In this document: one piece after another, positions 42,144 to 51,344 of the stretch | Position numbering within the stretch: position 1 is the first letter of the stretch | Layout of the letters: each line of letters starts with the position of its first letter | From: Cellulomonas sp. P24 | Lineage (GTDB): Bacteria; Actinomycetota; Actinomycetes; Actinomycetales; Cellulomonadaceae | Direction: 5' to 3' | NCBI RefSeq assembly: GCF_024704385.1 | Contig: NZ_JAJDFX010000002.1 | Coordinates: forward strand, 3,782,001-3,846,000 | DNA: 64,000 nucleotides | Program-made: the position numbers and the translations under genes | The notes under the pieces: generated by a model | The model's input: only the letters and a program-made list of their open reading frames with translations | The model's database searches: none | What the model was told of the DNA's origin: nothing

Positions 42144-44000
42144 TCAGGCGAGAACGGCGACGCTGCGTCCCGGCAGCAGGACGGTGGCCTCGGAGCTGCC
42201 GGGGCCGGGTGGTGTCACGGTGCAGCCCGACCACGACGCCTGGAGGTCGACCGGACCGGTCAGCGCGACCGGGACGCTCCGCTCGTGCTCCGAGAGGTTG
42301 ACGACCACGCGGGCCGCACCGCGATGCATGACGATCCAGCCGTGCCACGGGACGGCCGCGGCGTCGGAGTGGACGGGCGGGAGCCCGGTCTCGTCGGCGA
42401 GCTCGCGCGGCGCGTCGTCGGCCTCTGACCGGACCGAGATCGCGGCGAGGTCACCCGACCCGAGGTCGGCCACGCTGCGGCGCAGCGCGATCAGCTGCCG
42501 GTACCAGTCCAGCAACCGGGCATGGGTGGGGTCCTCCGGCTCGGACCAGTCCAGGTGGCTGTTCGCGACGGTGGTGGGGGACTGCGGGTCCGGCACCTCG
42601 ACCTCGGTCCCGTAGAGCGAGGTCCAGCTGTGCGACGCGAACTCGGACCGGCGACCCTCGCGCACGGCCTGGGCGAGCTCGGGCTCCGGGTGGTCCGTGA
42701 AGTACTGCCACCGGGTCCGGGCACCCCACTCCTCGCCCATGAAGAGCATCGGGGTGAACGGTGAGAGCAGCACGAGCGCGGCCTCGGCGGCCAGCGCGCC
42801 GGGGTCGAGGCGCTCGGACGGGCGGTCGCCGAGCGCCCGGTTCCCGACCTGGTCGTGGTCGGAGGCGAACACGACGAACCGGTGGCCGTCGGTCCCCGCG
42901 GGAACCGGTCGGCCCCAGGGGCGTCCGCGGAACGTCGACCAGGCGCCGTCGTGCACGAACGCGCCCGTCAGCGCGATCCGCAGGACCTCCGGCGAGCCGA
43001 AGTCCACGTAGTAGCCGTGCCGCTCGCCCGTGACGAGCGCGTGGATCGCGTGGTGGACGTCGTCGGCCCACTGGGCCGTCATCCCCCAGCCGTGCGCCGC
43101 CGTGGGCGCCACGGAGACCGGGTCGTTCAGGTCGGACTCGGCGATCAGGGACAACGGTCTGCCGAGGGCGTCGGCGAGCGCGGCCACCTCGTCGGACAGC
43201 TCGGCGAGCACGTGGCGCGGGGAGGCGTCGACGAGCGCGTGCACGGCGTCGAGCCGCAGGGCGTCGACGTGGAAGTCGCGGAACCACTGCACCGCGCTGT
43301 CGCAGATCCACCGCCGGACCTCGCGGGCACCCTCGTCGTCGAGGTTGATCGCGTCGCCCCAGGGGGTCTGGTGCGTCCCGGTCAGGTACGGCCCGAACGT
43401 CCCGAGGTAGTTGCCGGAGGGACCGAGGTGGTTGTGCACCACGTCCAGGCAGACTGCGAGCCCGCGGCCGTGCGCGGCGTCGACGAACGCCTGCAGGCCG
43501 TGCGGTCCGCCGTACGGCTCGTGCACCGCGAACAGGCTCACGCCGTCGTAGCCCCAGCCGTGCACACCGTTGAACGCCGCGACGGGCATGATCTCGACCA
43601 TGTCGACGCCGAGCTCGACGAGGTGGTCGAGCCGGGCGATGGCAGCGTCGAACGTCCCCTCCGGGGTGAACGTCCCCAGGTGGAGCTCGTAGACGACGGC
43701 TCCGCGGACGTCCCGGCCGGTCCAGCCGGCGTCGGTCCAGGTGAACAGGTCGGTGTCGAGCACCCGGCTCGCACCGTGCACGCCGTGCGGCTGCCAGCGG
43801 CTGCGCGGGTCGGGTCGGGGGTCCCCGCCGTCGACCGCGTAGGCGTAGTCGGTGCCGTGCGGGAGGTCGACCTCGGCGACCCACCAGCCACCGACCGACC
43901 GGGCCATGCGCACGCGATCGTCCGGTGCGGGGGCGCCGGGACGGACGAGCTCGACCGCGTCCGCGGACGGCGCCCAGACGCGGGGCCGGACGGCACTCAT
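42144..44000 (-). CDS. treZ: malto-oligosyltrehalose trehalohydrolase
   Basis: The product is a 618-residue GH13 enzyme that releases trehalose from maltooligosyl-trehalose. It has an N-terminal carbohydrate-binding-like domain (PRVWAPSADAVELV), the GH13 regions VDMVEIMPVAAFNG, DVVHNHLGPSGN, VDALRLDAVHAL (nucleophile Asp) and LIAESDLND (acid/base Glu), and a C-terminal beta domain. Its ATG overlaps the treY stop by four bases (ATGA). It completes the TreY-TreZ route for making trehalose from glycogen chains trimmed by GlgX, encoded in the same operon. Confidence 0.95.
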   Translation of the reverse strand: MSAVRPRVWAPSADAVELVRPGAPAPDDRVRMARSVGGWWVAEVDLPHGTDYAYAVDGGDPRPDPRSRWQPHGVHGASRVLDTDLFTWTDAGWTGRDVRGAVVYELHLGTFTPEGTFDAAIARLDHLVELGVDMVEIMPVAAFNGVHGWGYDGVSLFAVHEPYGGPHGLQAFVDAAHGRGLAVCLDVVHNHLGPSGNYLGTFGPYLTGTHQTPWGDAINLDDEGAREVRRWICDSAVQWFRDFHVDALRLDAVHALVDASPRHVLAELSDEVAALADALGRPLSLIAESDLNDPVSVAPTAAHGWGMTAQWADDVHHAIHALVTGERHGYYVDFGSPEVLRIALTGAFVHDGAWSTFRGRPWGRPVPAGTDGHRFVVFASDHDQVGNRALGDRPSERLDPGALAAEAALVLLSPFTPMLFMGEEWGARTRWQYFTDHPEPELAQAVREGRRSEFASHSWTSLYGTEVEVPDPQSPTTVANSHLDWSEPEDPTHARLLDWYRQLIALRRSVADLGSGDLAAISVRSEADDAPRELADETGLPPVHSDAAAVPWHGWIVMHRGAARVVVNLSEHERSVPVALTGPVDLQASWSGCTVTPPGPGSSEATVLLPGRSVAVLA

Positions 44001-46513
44001 GAGACGGCCCGCACGAGGAGCGCGACCGGGAGCCTGTCGAGCAGCGGGGCGAGTGGTTGGACGCCGCCGCGCACCTCACGATCGGTGAGGACGTCGTGCC
44101 ACTCGCCCTCGGGCAGGGCGACCGTGTGCTCGCCCCACCCGCCGAGCCGGTCGAGGGTGACCGCCAACCGGGTCGCGACCACCACGACCTCGGCCTCGCC
44201 CGCGACCGTGCGCGCATACGTGACGGCGTGACCGGAGGAGTGGGCGAGGGCCACGAAGCCGGCTTCCGGGCCCACGAACGCCTCCGGGAGGTCACGGCGC
44301 GTCCGCAGCGCGCGAGACGTGACGACGAGCTTCTCGTCCGAGAGGTCCCGTGGACCGGCCCCGTCGTCCAGCCGCGCGAGCCGGGCGGCGATCGGTGCGA
44401 TGTCGACCGGTCGACGGTTGTCCGGGTCGACGAGCGCGATCGACGTCACCTCGGTGCCCTGGTAGACGTCGGCGACGCCCGGCAGGGTGAGCTGGACGAG
44501 GGAGGTCCCGAGCGTGGCGGCACGTACCGCGTCGCGCGTGCGCAGCTCCCAGGCGGTCAGCAGGGCCACAACCTCCTCGTCGGCACGGGCCCGGCGCGCG
44601 AACTCGAGCACCGCGGCCTCGTACGCGGCGTCGGGTGCGGTCCAGGTCGTCCGGGAGCCCGCCTCACGTGTCGCCTTGACGAGGTAGTTGGCCAGTCTCG
44701 CCTCCTCGATCGGTCCGTCGTCGGACCAGGTCCCGGCGAGCGTCTGCCACAGGAGGTTCTCGGTCCGCCCGTCGAGCAGGGCGCTCCGGTAGGCGGCGGA
44801 GGCCGTGCGCAGGTGGTCGACGAGTGCCGACCACTCGGTCGGTACCTCGGACAGGACCCCGAGGCGGGCGCGGGTGTCGGCGCTGCGCTTGGTGTCGTGA
44901 GTGGACAGGGTCGTCATGCCGAGGGGGGCCTGCGCCTGGGCGCGTGCGGCCCACGACGCGAGCTCCGTCGGCGTCAGCGCGAAGCGGGCGGGCTCGCCAC
45001 CGACCTCGCACAGGCCCACGAGGTGCGTCCAGCGGTAGAAGGCTGTGTCCTCGACGCCCTTGGCCATGACGGCACCGCAGGTCTGCTGGAACCTCACGAC
45101 GAGCTCGTCGCGGCGCGCGCTGCGGGTGCGGCCCGCGCTGCCCGCCTCGCGGCTGAGCAGGAGGTCGACCAGCACGTCCATCGTCTCGCCACGTTCCGGG
45201 GACAGGCGTCCGCGGGCGATCCTCGCGGCGGTCTCGAGAGCGTCGGCGGAGTCCGGGTGCACGGGCTCGCCCGGGACGACGTACGCGCGGTAGCGGTCGA
45301 ACGCGACGAGGAGCTCGACGAGGCAGTCGTGCAACGAGCGCCAGGTGTGGTCGCGCAGCCGGAGGTCCTCGCGGCAGATCCCGGCGGCGAGCTCGGTCAG
45401 GCGGTAGACCTCGGCGTACAACGCACCGTCCACGACCTCGCGCTTCGCGGCGTCGACGATCGACGGCAGCGCGTCGGACGTGTCGCCCGTGAGCCGGTGC
45501 ATGACGGATCCGAGAACGGCGGCACCGCTCGGGTCGACGAAGGTCTGCTGGATCCGCCACAGCGCCTCGTAGCCGGTGGTCCCTGCGGTGTCCCAGTCGC
45601 CCGGCAGCTCCTCGTCGCCCTGGAGGATCTTCTCGACCGCGACCCACGTCCCGCCCGAGCGTTCGCGCAGGCGCGAGAGGTACCCCGCGGGGTCGGCCAG
45701 ACCGTCGGGGTGGTCGATCCGCAACCCGTCGATCGTGCCGTCCGCGACGAGGGAGAGGACGAGGTCGTGCGTGGCGTCGAACACGTCCGGGTCCTCGACG
45801 CGGATGGCCGCGAGGGTCCCGACGTCGAAGAAGCGCCGGTAGTTCAGCTCCTCGTCGGCGACGCGCCAGTACGCGAGCCGGTAGTGCTGGCGTTCGACGA
45901 GCTCGCCGAGCGGGAGCGCCTCGGTGCCGGTCCGGACGGGGAACACGTGGTCGTGGTAGCGCAGGACGGTGCGCGGTTCGTCCTCACCGGGGATGAGAGT
46001 CTCGTCGAGCTGGAGCTCGTCGCGCGCGAGAACCGCACCGATCCGGTCTCCCAGGACGGGCATGAGCACCGCACCGTCGCCGGCCGACCAGTCGACGTCG
46101 AACCAGCTCGCGTAGGCCGACTCGGCGCCCTCGGCGAGCACCGACCAGAGCGCCCGGTTGTGCCACGCCGGCGTGGGGACGGCCATGTGGTTGGGCACGA
46201 TGTCGAGGACGAGGCCGAGCCCGGCGGCATGGGCGGTCGCGGCGAGTCGCCGCAGCGCCGGGAGCCCGCCGAGCAGCGGTGCGATCTCGTGGTGGTCGAC
46301 GACGTCGTAGCCGTGGGTCGAGCCGGGTGCGGCGCGCAGCACGGGGGAGAGGTAGACGTGCGTGACGCCCAGGTCGGCCAGGTACGGCACCCGCGCCGCG
46401 ACGTCGTCGAGCGTGAGGTCGGCGCCGAGCTGGACCCGGTACGTCGAGACGGGAACGGGCCGCCCCGGTGCGGGCAGTCGCCGCGCCGGGGTCGTCGTCC
46501 GCGCATCCGTCAC
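43997..46513 (-). CDS. treY: malto-oligosyltrehalose synthase
   Basis: The product is an 838-residue GH13 transglycosylase that converts the reducing end of maltodextrins to an alpha,alpha-1,1 bond. The start is STYRVQLGADLTLDDVAARV with VPYLADLGVTHVYLSPVL, followed by DIVPNHMA, GLRIDHPDGLADP (nucleophile Asp) and VAVEKIL (acid/base Glu). The length is normal for actinobacterial TreY. The GTG at 46513 overlaps the glgX stop (GTGA); upstream in-frame extension would run through glgX. The three-gene order glgX-treY-treZ is typical. Confidence 0.95.
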   Translation of the reverse strand: MTDARTTTPARRLPAPGRPVPVSTYRVQLGADLTLDDVAARVPYLADLGVTHVYLSPVLRAAPGSTHGYDVVDHHEIAPLLGGLPALRRLAATAHAAGLGLVLDIVPNHMAVPTPAWHNRALWSVLAEGAESAYASWFDVDWSAGDGAVLMPVLGDRIGAVLARDELQLDETLIPGEDEPRTVLRYHDHVFPVRTGTEALPLGELVERQHYRLAYWRVADEELNYRRFFDVGTLAAIRVEDPDVFDATHDLVLSLVADGTIDGLRIDHPDGLADPAGYLSRLRERSGGTWVAVEKILQGDEELPGDWDTAGTTGYEALWRIQQTFVDPSGAAVLGSVMHRLTGDTSDALPSIVDAAKREVVDGALYAEVYRLTELAAGICREDLRLRDHTWRSLHDCLVELLVAFDRYRAYVVPGEPVHPDSADALETAARIARGRLSPERGETMDVLVDLLLSREAGSAGRTRSARRDELVVRFQQTCGAVMAKGVEDTAFYRWTHLVGLCEVGGEPARFALTPTELASWAARAQAQAPLGMTTLSTHDTKRSADTRARLGVLSEVPTEWSALVDHLRTASAAYRSALLDGRTENLLWQTLAGTWSDDGPIEEARLANYLVKATREAGSRTTWTAPDAAYEAAVLEFARRARADEEVVALLTAWELRTRDAVRAATLGTSLVQLTLPGVADVYQGTEVTSIALVDPDNRRPVDIAPIAARLARLDDGAGPRDLSDEKLVVTSRALRTRRDLPEAFVGPEAGFVALAHSSGHAVTYARTVAGEAEVVVVATRLAVTLDRLGGWGEHTVALPEGEWHDVLTDREVRGGVQPLAPLLDRLPVALLVRAVS

Positions 46514-48756
46514 GAACGAGCCTTCCGCGCCGGGGCTGCCACCGACGTGTCCGGCAGGTCGGCCCCCGGGGCGACGGCCGGAGTCTCCGCGGGACTGACG
46601 GCGGTCGCAGGATCGGGTGCGGCGACCGGCGCGAGCTCCCGACGGAGCAGTGGCGGGCGTGTCAGCACGACGAGGGACCGGTGCTCGAGCACGACCTCGG
46701 CTCCTGCGCGGAACGCCGTTCCCGGCGTCACCTGGGAGTCGGTGTCGAACACGGCCGTCCACGCCTCGCCGTACTCGTCGGTCGGCAACGTGAACGCGAG
46801 CTTGTCGGGCTGGGCGTTGAACAGGACGAGGAAGCTGTCGTCGATGATCTCCTCGCCCCGGAGGTCCGGTTCCATGATCGCGTCGCCGTTGAGGAAGACC
46901 ATGACGGCGCGCGCGTGGTCCTCGTGCCAGGCGGAGTCGGACATGTGCTCGCCTGCCGGCGTGAGCCAGGCGATGTCCCGGAGCTCGGACTCGCCGCCGT
47001 GCTCGGCCGAACCGGCGAAGAACCGGCGGCGGCGGAAGACGGGGTGCTCGCGGCGCAGGTGGACCACCGTGCGGGTGAACTCGAGCAACGCTGTGCGCGC
47101 GCTGTCGAGGTCCCAGTCGACCCACGCAAGACCGTTGTCCTGGCAGTACACGTTGTTGTTGCCCTGCTGGGTGCGGCCGAGCTCGTCCCCGTGGGCGATC
47201 ATCGGCACGCCCTGGGAGAGCAGCAGGGTCGCCAGGAAGTTGCGCTTCTGGCGGGCTCGCAGCTTGAGGATCTCCGGCGCGGTGGTCGGGCCCTCGACCC
47301 CGCAGTTCCAGGACCGGTTGTGGCTCTCGCCGTCGTTGTTGCCCTCGCCGTTGGCGTCGTTGTGCTTCTCGTTGTACGAGACCAGGTCGGTCAGCGTGAA
47401 ACCGTCGTGGGCGGTGACGAAGTTCACGGACGCGATCGGGCGGCGGCCGGTGTGCTCGTAGAGGTCCGAGGACCCGGACAACCGGCTGGCGAACTCGCCG
47501 AGGGTCGACGGCTCACCGCGCCAGAAGTCCCGGACGGTGTCGCGGTACTGGCCGTTCCACTCCGACCACAGGGGTGGGAAGCCGCCGACCTGGTAGCCGC
47601 CGTCGCCGAGGTCCCACGGCTCGGCGATCAGCTTGACCTGGGAGATGACCGGGTCCTGCTGGACGATGTCGAAGAAGGCAGACAGCCGGTCGACCTCGTG
47701 GAACTGCCGGGCGAGGGTCGCCGCGAGGTCGAACCGGAAACCGTCGACGTGCATGTCCTGCACCCAGTAGCGCAGCGAGTCCATGATCAGCTGCAGCACG
47801 TGCGGGGACCGCATGAGCAGCGAGTTCCCGGTGCCGGTCGTGTCGAAGTAGTGGGCCTGGTCCTCGTCGACGAGGCGGTAGTAGTTCGCGTTGTCGATGC
47901 CGCGGAAGCCCAGCGTCGGGCCCAGGTGGTTGCCCTCCGCGGTGTGGTTGTACACCACGTCGAGGATCACCTCGATGTCGGCCGCATGCAGAGCCTTGAC
48001 CATGCTCTTGAACTCCTGGACCTGCTGGCCGCCGTCCGGGTAGGCCGCATAGCCGTTGTGCGGCGCGAAGAACCCGATCGTGTTGTAGCCCCAGTAGTTG
48101 GACAGCCCCTTGGCGATCAGGGACGGGTCGTTGACGAACTGGTGGACCGGCATGAGCTCGACCGCGGTGATGCCGAGGTCGGTGAGGTGCTCGATGACGG
48201 CGGGGTGGGCGAGCCCGGCGTACGTCCCTCGCTGCTCCTCGGGGACGGCCGGGTGCAGCTCGGTGAGACCACGCACGTGCGCCTCGTAGATCACGCTGTT
48301 GTGGTACTCGTGCTGCGGCGGGCGGTCGTGGCCCCAGTCGAAGAACGGGTTGACGACGACGCAGGTCATCGTGTGACCGAGCGAGTCGTCGTCGTTGCGC
48401 TGGTCCTCGTCGCCGAACTCGTACGAGAAGAGGGACGGGTCGCCGTCGACCTGGCCGTCGATCGCCTTGGCGTAGGGGTCGAGGAGCAGCTTCGCCGGGT
48501 TGCAGCGCTGACCGTTCGCGGGGTCGTAGGGGCCGTGGACGCGGAACCCGTAGTGCTGACCGGGTTGCAGGGCCGGGACGTACCCGTGCCAGACGAACGC
48601 GTCGACCTCGGGGAGATCGATCCGCTCCTCGGTGCCGTCCGGTGCGATGAGGCACAGCTCGACGCGTTCGGCCGCCTCGGAGAACAGTGCGAAGTTCGTC
48701 CCGGTCCCGTCGAACGTCGCACCGAGGGGATAGGGACGACCTGGCCAGATCTGCAT
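46510..48756 (-). CDS. glgX: glycogen debranching protein GlgX
   Basis: The product is a 748-residue GH13 isoamylase-type enzyme that removes alpha-1,6-linked maltotetraosyl branches of phosphorylase-limit glycogen. It begins MQIWPGRPYPLGATFDGTG with an N-terminal CBM48-like domain, then DVVYNHTAEG, VDGFRFDLAATLAR (nucleophile Asp) and LIAEPWDLG (acid/base Glu); the C-terminal ~50 residues are an Ala/Pro-rich tail. The ATG at 48756 is the family start; a 14-codon extension to 48798 is possible, and neither has a strong ribosome binding site. It leads the trehalose operon. Confidence 0.94.
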   Translation of the reverse strand: MQIWPGRPYPLGATFDGTGTNFALFSEAAERVELCLIAPDGTEERIDLPEVDAFVWHGYVPALQPGQHYGFRVHGPYDPANGQRCNPAKLLLDPYAKAIDGQVDGDPSLFSYEFGDEDQRNDDDSLGHTMTCVVVNPFFDWGHDRPPQHEYHNSVIYEAHVRGLTELHPAVPEEQRGTYAGLAHPAVIEHLTDLGITAVELMPVHQFVNDPSLIAKGLSNYWGYNTIGFFAPHNGYAAYPDGGQQVQEFKSMVKALHAADIEVILDVVYNHTAEGNHLGPTLGFRGIDNANYYRLVDEDQAHYFDTTGTGNSLLMRSPHVLQLIMDSLRYWVQDMHVDGFRFDLAATLARQFHEVDRLSAFFDIVQQDPVISQVKLIAEPWDLGDGGYQVGGFPPLWSEWNGQYRDTVRDFWRGEPSTLGEFASRLSGSSDLYEHTGRRPIASVNFVTAHDGFTLTDLVSYNEKHNDANGEGNNDGESHNRSWNCGVEGPTTAPEILKLRARQKRNFLATLLLSQGVPMIAHGDELGRTQQGNNNVYCQDNGLAWVDWDLDSARTALLEFTRTVVHLRREHPVFRRRRFFAGSAEHGGESELRDIAWLTPAGEHMSDSAWHEDHARAVMVFLNGDAIMEPDLRGEEIIDDSFLVLFNAQPDKLAFTLPTDEYGEAWTAVFDTDSQVTPGTAFRAGAEVVLEHRSLVVLTRPPLLRRELAPVAAPDPATAVSPAETPAVAPGADLPDTSVAAPARKARS

Positions 48757-48820
48757 GCGGACAAGACTGCCAGTCCGAACGCTCGGAGTCGTCATCATCG
48801 GTGCTGCTCTCGTGGTGGTC

Positions 48821-49612
48821 TCACGCCTGCGGACCGCCGAGCTCGCGCTCCGCAGCGATGTACCGGTCCAGCACGATCTCGGCCAGGCGCGGGTCCGGGG
48901 CCAGCGGGTCGGTGACGAGGTCGGCGCCGACCCGCCCGAGCCGGTCGTGGAAGTGGCCGGGTGCGAGCAGGTACGACGCGACGACGACGCGCGCCGCGCC
49001 GCGGGACCGTGCGGCAGCGACGGCGTCCGCCACCGTTGGCGCGGCGATCGCCCCGTAGCCGACCGTCACGTCCGGCTCGGTGCGCCCCGTCGGGTCACCA
49101 GCGCTCCGCACCGCGGTACGGAGGGCGGTGCGGAGCTCTGCGGCGACCGTCTCCACGGCGTCCCGGGCCCGGGGGTCGCTCGAGCCGGCGGCGGCGAGCA
49201 CGACGGCGTCGTCGTCGGTGAGGCCGACGCTGCGCAACCGGTCGAGCAGGACGGCGACGAGCCGCGGGTCGGGGCCAAGTGGCGCGGCAGCCACGCCTGG
49301 TGCGCCGGTGGACCGCGACGTCACCGCCCGGGCGATGTCGACGTGGACGTGGTGCCCGCCGGACAGCAGCACGGGGACGACGACCAGGCTGCGGTCGGCG
49401 GGCGTGTCGGCGACCACCTGCGCGACCGACGGCTCCTGGACGTCGACGAACGCCTCGCGCACCTCGAGATCGGGGCGAGCAGCGCGGACGTCGTCCAGGA
49501 TCGAGCGGATCGCGGCGCGACCGGCCCGGTCCGCGGTGCCGTGCGCGCAGCCGATCAGCAGCGGGGCCTGCGTGGCGGAGGCGGGCGAGCTGCGGTGGAG
49601 CGCGGAGCTCAC
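48821..49612 (-). CDS. sirohydrochlorin/cobalt chelatase family protein (CbiX-like)
   Basis: The product is a 263-residue two-repeat CbiX-type protein. Each half has the metal-site His region: LIGCAHGTADRAG in the first and SYLLAPGHFHDRL in the second, plus VPVLLSGGHHVHVDI. Members insert Fe2+ or Co2+ into sirohydrochlorin, but the short actinobacterial forms are often only annotated as such. No siroheme or cobalamin genes are nearby, so the substrate is uncertain. The GTG overlaps the hydrolase stop (GTGA), so these two genes are cotranscribed. Confidence 0.88.
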   Translation of the reverse strand: MSSALHRSSPASATQAPLLIGCAHGTADRAGRAAIRSILDDVRAARPDLEVREAFVDVQEPSVAQVVADTPADRSLVVVPVLLSGGHHVHVDIARAVTSRSTGAPGVAAAPLGPDPRLVAVLLDRLRSVGLTDDDAVVLAAAGSSDPRARDAVETVAAELRTALRTAVRSAGDPTGRTEPDVTVGYGAIAAPTVADAVAAARSRGAARVVVASYLLAPGHFHDRLGRVGADLVTDPLAPDPRLAEIVLDRYIAAERELGGPQA

Positions 49613-50307
49613 GTCGGCGAGCCTGCGGTCGAACGGACGGACCCGTGGCGCGGTGAGCGCAGGTGGTGGAGCGCGTCGAGCAGGGCGCGGTTGAAGGCGA
49701 TCGGCGCCATGCTGTTCACGTCGTGACCCGCACGAGGGATCACCGTGAGGAAGGTTCCGGGCCGTGCGGCGAGGAACCGCCGCTCCTCGACGCGGAGCGG
49801 GTCGAGGCGACCGTTGACGAGCCAGACGGGGACGAGGATCCGGCGCAGGTCGCCGAGCACGGAGTGCCCGCTGAGCGCGGTGAGCATGTCCGTGACGACG
49901 TGCCAGGTCCCACCGTGCGGTCGGAGCAGGCGGGCGACGTGGTGGGACACGCGGCGGTAGGCCGCGAGCGGCTTGCCACGGATCTCGGTGGAGCATCCGG
50001 ACACCAGGACACCCGCGAGCTTGTCCTGGTGGTCAGCCGCGTAGGCAAGCGCCGAGTACCCGCCGAGCGAGAGACCGACGAGCAGGGGAGGGCTCGCGCA
50101 GCGGTCCACCGCGCGGTCGATGGTCTCGAGCGCGCCGGCCAGCGTGAAGCGCTCGCGGTCGCGGGTGCCGTGGCCGGGGAGGTCGACGGCGACGCAGTCG
50201 TGGCCCGAGAGGCCCATCGCGACGAGCTGGGCGGACCAGATGTCGGCGGACGTGCGCGTGCCGTGCACGAAGACGAGTGGACGGTCGATGAGGGGGCTTC
50301 CGATCAC
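49609..50307 (-). CDS. alpha/beta hydrolase
   Basis: The product is a 232-residue alpha/beta-fold hydrolase. The oxyanion-hole region is LVFVHGTRTS, the nucleophile elbow GLSLGGYSALAYA (Ser in GxSxG), the acid is expected near NGRLDPLR, and the catalytic His is in IPRAGHDVNS. The substrate is unknown. The GTG at 50307 starts the fold just before IGSPLIDRPL, with a TAGGCT box 13 bases upstream; a GTG at 50370 with a GGAGG-like site would add 21 residues. It is translationally coupled to the CbiX-like gene. Confidence 0.85.
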   Translation of the reverse strand: MIGSPLIDRPLVFVHGTRTSADIWSAQLVAMGLSGHDCVAVDLPGHGTRDRERFTLAGALETIDRAVDRCASPPLLVGLSLGGYSALAYAADHQDKLAGVLVSGCSTEIRGKPLAAYRRVSHHVARLLRPHGGTWHVVTDMLTALSGHSVLGDLRRILVPVWLVNGRLDPLRVEERRFLAARPGTFLTVIPRAGHDVNSMAPIAFNRALLDALHHLRSPRHGSVRSTAGSPT

Positions 50308-50320
50308 GGGGGAGACGACA

Positions 50321-50326
50321 AGCCTA
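50321..50326 (-). promoter_or_regulatory. TAGGCT box before the alpha/beta hydrolase
   Basis: On the minus strand TAGGCT lies 13 bases before the GTG at 50307, giving a leader of about six bases if used as -10 box. Confidence 0.35.
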
Positions 50327-50467
50327 CGCGGTGGACCTGAGGGGACTCTGTGCGACGGCTGCGCGCCCACCGACCGGGTGCCTCCGGGCCCTCTCTGCTC
50401 AGGTGCGCACCAGCCTCGTGCTCAGGTGGGTGGCTGCCCCGTTCTCAGGCGCGGAGGGGCTCGGCGG

Positions 50468-51205
50468 TCAGGCGCGTACGGCGCGCACGATCGCCCCGTG
50501 CATGCCAGGTGCCACCTCGTGCGTGAACGTGACGGTGGCGTCGACGAACCCGGCTGCGGCGAGGCCGGTCAGGTACTCGGTGCGGGAGAGCGCACCGGCG
50601 ATGCACCCGACGTGGCTTCCCCGCTCGGCACGGTCTGCCGGGGTGAGGTGGTCGTCGGCGACGACGTCCGAGATCGCGACCCTGCCTCCGGAAGTGAGCA
50701 CGCGGTGCACCTCGTCGAGCACAGACGTCTTGTCGACCGAGAGGTTGATCACGCAGTTCGAGATCACGACGTCGACCGACGCGTCGGGCAGGGGGATCTC
50801 CTCGATGCGACCCTCGAGGAACTCGACGTTCGTGGCGCCCGCCTCGGCGGCGTTCGCACGGGCGAGGTCCAGCATCTCCGGGGTCATGTCGAGCCCGTAG
50901 GCGAACCCGGTGGGGCCGACCCGTCGCGCGGAGAGCAGGACGTCGATCCCGCCGCCGGAGCCGAGGTCGAGCACGCGCTCGCCGGCGTGCAGCTCGGCGA
51001 CGGCGGTCGGGTTGCCGCAGCCGAGGCTGGCCAGGAGGGCGGGGGCGGGGAGCTCGGAGGCCTCGTCGACGCCGTACAGGATGCTGCCGAAGACGTCGAC
51101 CGGTACCTCGGGGGACGTGCAGCACGAGGTTCCGCTGGACGCGGTGACCTGCAGCGCTGCTGTCGCGTAGTGGTGACGGACCTGCTCGACGATGTTCTCG
51201 CTCAC
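50468..51205 (-). CDS. arsM: arsenite methyltransferase
   Basis: The product is a 245-residue SAM-dependent methyltransferase of the ArsM type, which methylates As(III) as a detoxification step. The SAM loop is VLDLGSGGGIDVLL (79-90), and the three Cys that bind arsenic in ArsM are present as Cys63 (LGCGNP), Cys151 (SNCVINL) and Cys201 (VGCIAGAL). A further CC pair lies at 28-29. The GTG at 51205 has GGGAG upstream. No arsR is in the neighbourhood, but two operator-like palindromes precede the gene. Family-level assignment is firm, arsenic specificity is inferred from these residues. Confidence 0.93.
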   Translation of the reverse strand: MSENIVEQVRHHYATAALQVTASSGTSCCTSPEVPVDVFGSILYGVDEASELPAPALLASLGCGNPTAVAELHAGERVLDLGSGGGIDVLLSARRVGPTGFAYGLDMTPEMLDLARANAAEAGATNVEFLEGRIEEIPLPDASVDVVISNCVINLSVDKTSVLDEVHRVLTSGGRVAISDVVADDHLTPADRAERGSHVGCIAGALSRTEYLTGLAAAGFVDATVTFTHEVAPGMHGAIVRAVRA

Positions 51206-51272
51206 GGCTGCTCCCGGTACGACGTGCGTGCGCGTGCCACGTGGGTGATCCGTCCGCCCGGCGGTTCACGCG

Positions 51273-51325
51273 CATCGATGGTTATCGATGTCTGAGGTTC
51301 GCACACGCATCGACGACTGTCAATG
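51273..51325 (-). promoter_or_regulatory. twin palindromes upstream of arsM (probable ArsR-family operators)
   Basis: CATCGA-N6-TCGATG at 51273-51290 is a perfect inverted repeat, and CATCGA-N6-TCAATG at 51308-51325 matches it at 11 of 12 positions. The copies are 35 bases apart and about 70-120 bases before the arsM start. The form is that expected for an ArsR/SmtB dimer site. Confidence 0.6.
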
Positions 51326-51344
51326 TCAGGTGAGGTGCGTCGCG

